From Setophaga petechia (taxonomy: Eukaryota; Chordata; Aves; Passeriformes; Parulidae): a stretch of DNA of 64,000 bases. The position numbers and the translations under genes are program-made. Where the stretch lies: the NCBI GenBank assembly GCA_024362935.1, contig JANCRA010000033.1, positions 4,483,001 through 4,547,000 of the forward strand, in the 5' to 3' direction. Under the pieces are notes generated by a model. The model did no database searches and had not been told where the DNA came from. It saw only the letters and a program-made list of their open reading frames with translations. Each line of letters opens with the position of its first letter. Within the stretch, counting starts at the first letter, position 1. Shown here piece by piece: positions 62,801-64,000 of the stretch.

Positions 62801-63499
62801 TCTAGGTAGGTTTTTTTTTTCCCCCTCATGTTTTCATTCCTTATCTCAGTAAACACTGTGTCTATCTGGAATCCACCTGCAACCTGTGTTATCAACCCAT
62901 GAGGAAAAACGTGCAGGATCAGGGTAACCAAAGAGCCAAACCTCACACCTCCAGCTGTCTAAAGGCTCTTCAGGTACCCAGGGCAGGAGTCTCTGTGTGG
63001 TGTTGGGGGTGTTCTGCACCCCTTGGGATCCCTCGGTGTCTGTCAGGAGTCAATGTTTCTGGGTGCCAATGTCCCAAAAAGCAACAGAAGGAATTCCACA
63101 TGTAAATGGAAGTTAACTCTCTGTAGCTATTTGTAGCAGCTTGGATCCCGCAGTGGTTTTTTAGTAGCTTAATCATTGAGCAAGGATGTTTCCTGTGGAG
63201 GCTCCATGTGTTGGATGGGCAGATTCAGAGAACATTCCACTCTCAGCACTCCGAACTCGGAGTCAGAGGAAGGCATTAGAGCAGCTATTTGCCAAACAGT
63301 GTGAGTGGAACAGAAAAACAAACCAGGTCCCAGTGGAATGCGCACAGGTGGGGAGCACAGCTGCTGCGAGCAGGTGGCTGTGCAGCACCAGCCTGGCTCC
63401 TCTGCCCGTCCACCCTGACGAATCATGGCTAAAGCTGCCGTTCCCGGGATCAGCGTTGGCTTACGACCGGAGAAAAGGCAGCAGGCCTGAGGGAGCGCA
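59880..63499. other. Non-coding stretch between the two right-hand CpG islands
   Basis: Only a CR1 fragment is recognised. If the downstream plus-strand gene also starts at the GID8 island, this would be its first intron. Confidence 0.5.
60114..60335 (-). mobile_element. CR1 LINE fragment (minus orientation)
   Basis: It opens AGCCATAGAATATCCCGAGT, then TGGAAGAGACACACAAAG. Later come GGGCAGGGACACCTGCCACT, GACAAGGTTGCTCCAAGC and CAGCCTGGCCTGGAACACC. Divergent. Confidence 0.7.
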
Positions 63500-64000
63500 G
63501 AACGGGCACAGGCGCCGTGCCGTGTAAGGAGAGGCCGCCATGGCGCTGAGGGCCCCGCGTGAGGCGCGGAGCAGCCCCCATGGCGCTGAGGGGCGGAGCC
63601 GCCGCTCTCCCGCCCAGCGCCCGCCGGGTCCTCCGGGAGGCGCGCGCCAAGGGCGGCGCTCTGGCCCCGCCGCCGCCATCTCGGTGTCGATGGTGGCGGG
63701 GGCGGGGCGGCCCCGCCCAGCGCTGCCGCGGAGCGAGGAGGAAATGGCGGCGCGGCGCGGCTGAGACCTTTGGCAGCCGCGGCGAGAGCTCCCCTTCTCT
63801 GCTCGCGGTGAGTGCGGGAGGCGGGTGGGGAAGCACCAAGGGCGGGAGGAGAGTGGGAGCGGGGCCGCCGCTGCGGCGCGGAGGTCGCGGGAAAGGCGGC
63901 CCCGGCCACCTTTGGGCTCGCTATAAAATGGAGGCGGGCGGGCGGCCGGAGCGGCTCGGGTGTCGGGGGGATGTTCCTCGGGGAGCAGCGGGGCGCGGGC
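63500..64000 (+). promoter_or_regulatory. CpG island, 5' end of an unseen plus-strand gene (possibly DIDO1)
   Basis: The last 500 bases are CpG-dense. A consensus donor, CTCGCG|GTGAGTG, lies at 63808. It follows a short upstream reading frame (ATG at 63744, MAARRG then stop), suggesting an untranslated first exon ending at 63807. Downstream, TATAAAA at 63922-63928 sits about 45 bp before an ATG at 63971 whose frame is open to the window edge (MFLGEQRGAG). Conserved gene order suggests DIDO1, but no DIDO1 coding sequence is visible. Confidence 0.5.

Noticed and set aside
63169..63909. 246-codon minus-strand open frame at the right end
   Set aside because: It is an open frame forced by CpG-island composition, with no recognisable domain; strong splice and TATA signals point to plus-strand transcription.

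Overview
The window is vertebrate nuclear DNA, most likely from a songbird. Three things point there: CR1-type LINE fragments with their characteristic 3' ends, avian-style LTRs, and a nuclear copy of mitochondrial ND5 that reads like a passerine ND5. Genes are split by short GT-AG introns and their first exons sit in CpG islands. DIDO1-GID8-SLC17A9 gene order is known from human 20q13.33 (chromosome 20 in chicken). I infer the same block here, read from its SLC17A9 end (left) to its DIDO1 end (right).

Layout. (1) About 1-28.5 kb: no gene that I can support. It holds scattered CR1 pieces, microsatellites, one nearly complete LTR (19.07-19.68 kb), a probable LTR remnant (9.43-9.57 kb), a rearranged ND5 NUMT (20.79-21.09 kb), and several AT-rich blocks crowded with TAAT/ATTA motifs that look like conserved non-coding elements. 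(2) 30.9-48.1 kb, minus strand: complete SLC17A9 (VNUT, vesicular nucleotide transporter). Its 13 coding exons join in frame to 429 codons plus a stop; intron 1 is 7.9 kb. Its promoter is a CpG island next to a three-copy minisatellite of about 100 bp. (3) 48.7-51.4 kb: intergenic, with a few open minus-strand stretches that I cannot assign. (4) About 51.4-58.85 kb, minus strand: complete GID8, with a non-coding exon 1, four coding exons giving 228 aa, and a long AT-rich 3' UTR. (5) 58.3-59.3 kb: a CpG island with CCAAT, TCTCGCGAGA and YY1-type motifs, probably a shared divergent promoter. (6) 59.39-59.88 kb: a second nearly complete LTR. (7) 63.5-64.0 kb: another CpG island with a strong plus-strand splice donor, a TATA box and a reading frame open to the window edge. 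It is probably the 5' end of the next plus-strand gene, perhaps DIDO1, but no diagnostic coding sequence is in view.

The two coding genes are functionally unrelated. SLC17A9 loads ATP into secretory vesicles and lysosomes; GID8 is a scaffold of the CTLH E3 ubiquitin ligase. All exon edges were placed by reading splice sites and checking phase by hand; none was checked against transcripts.
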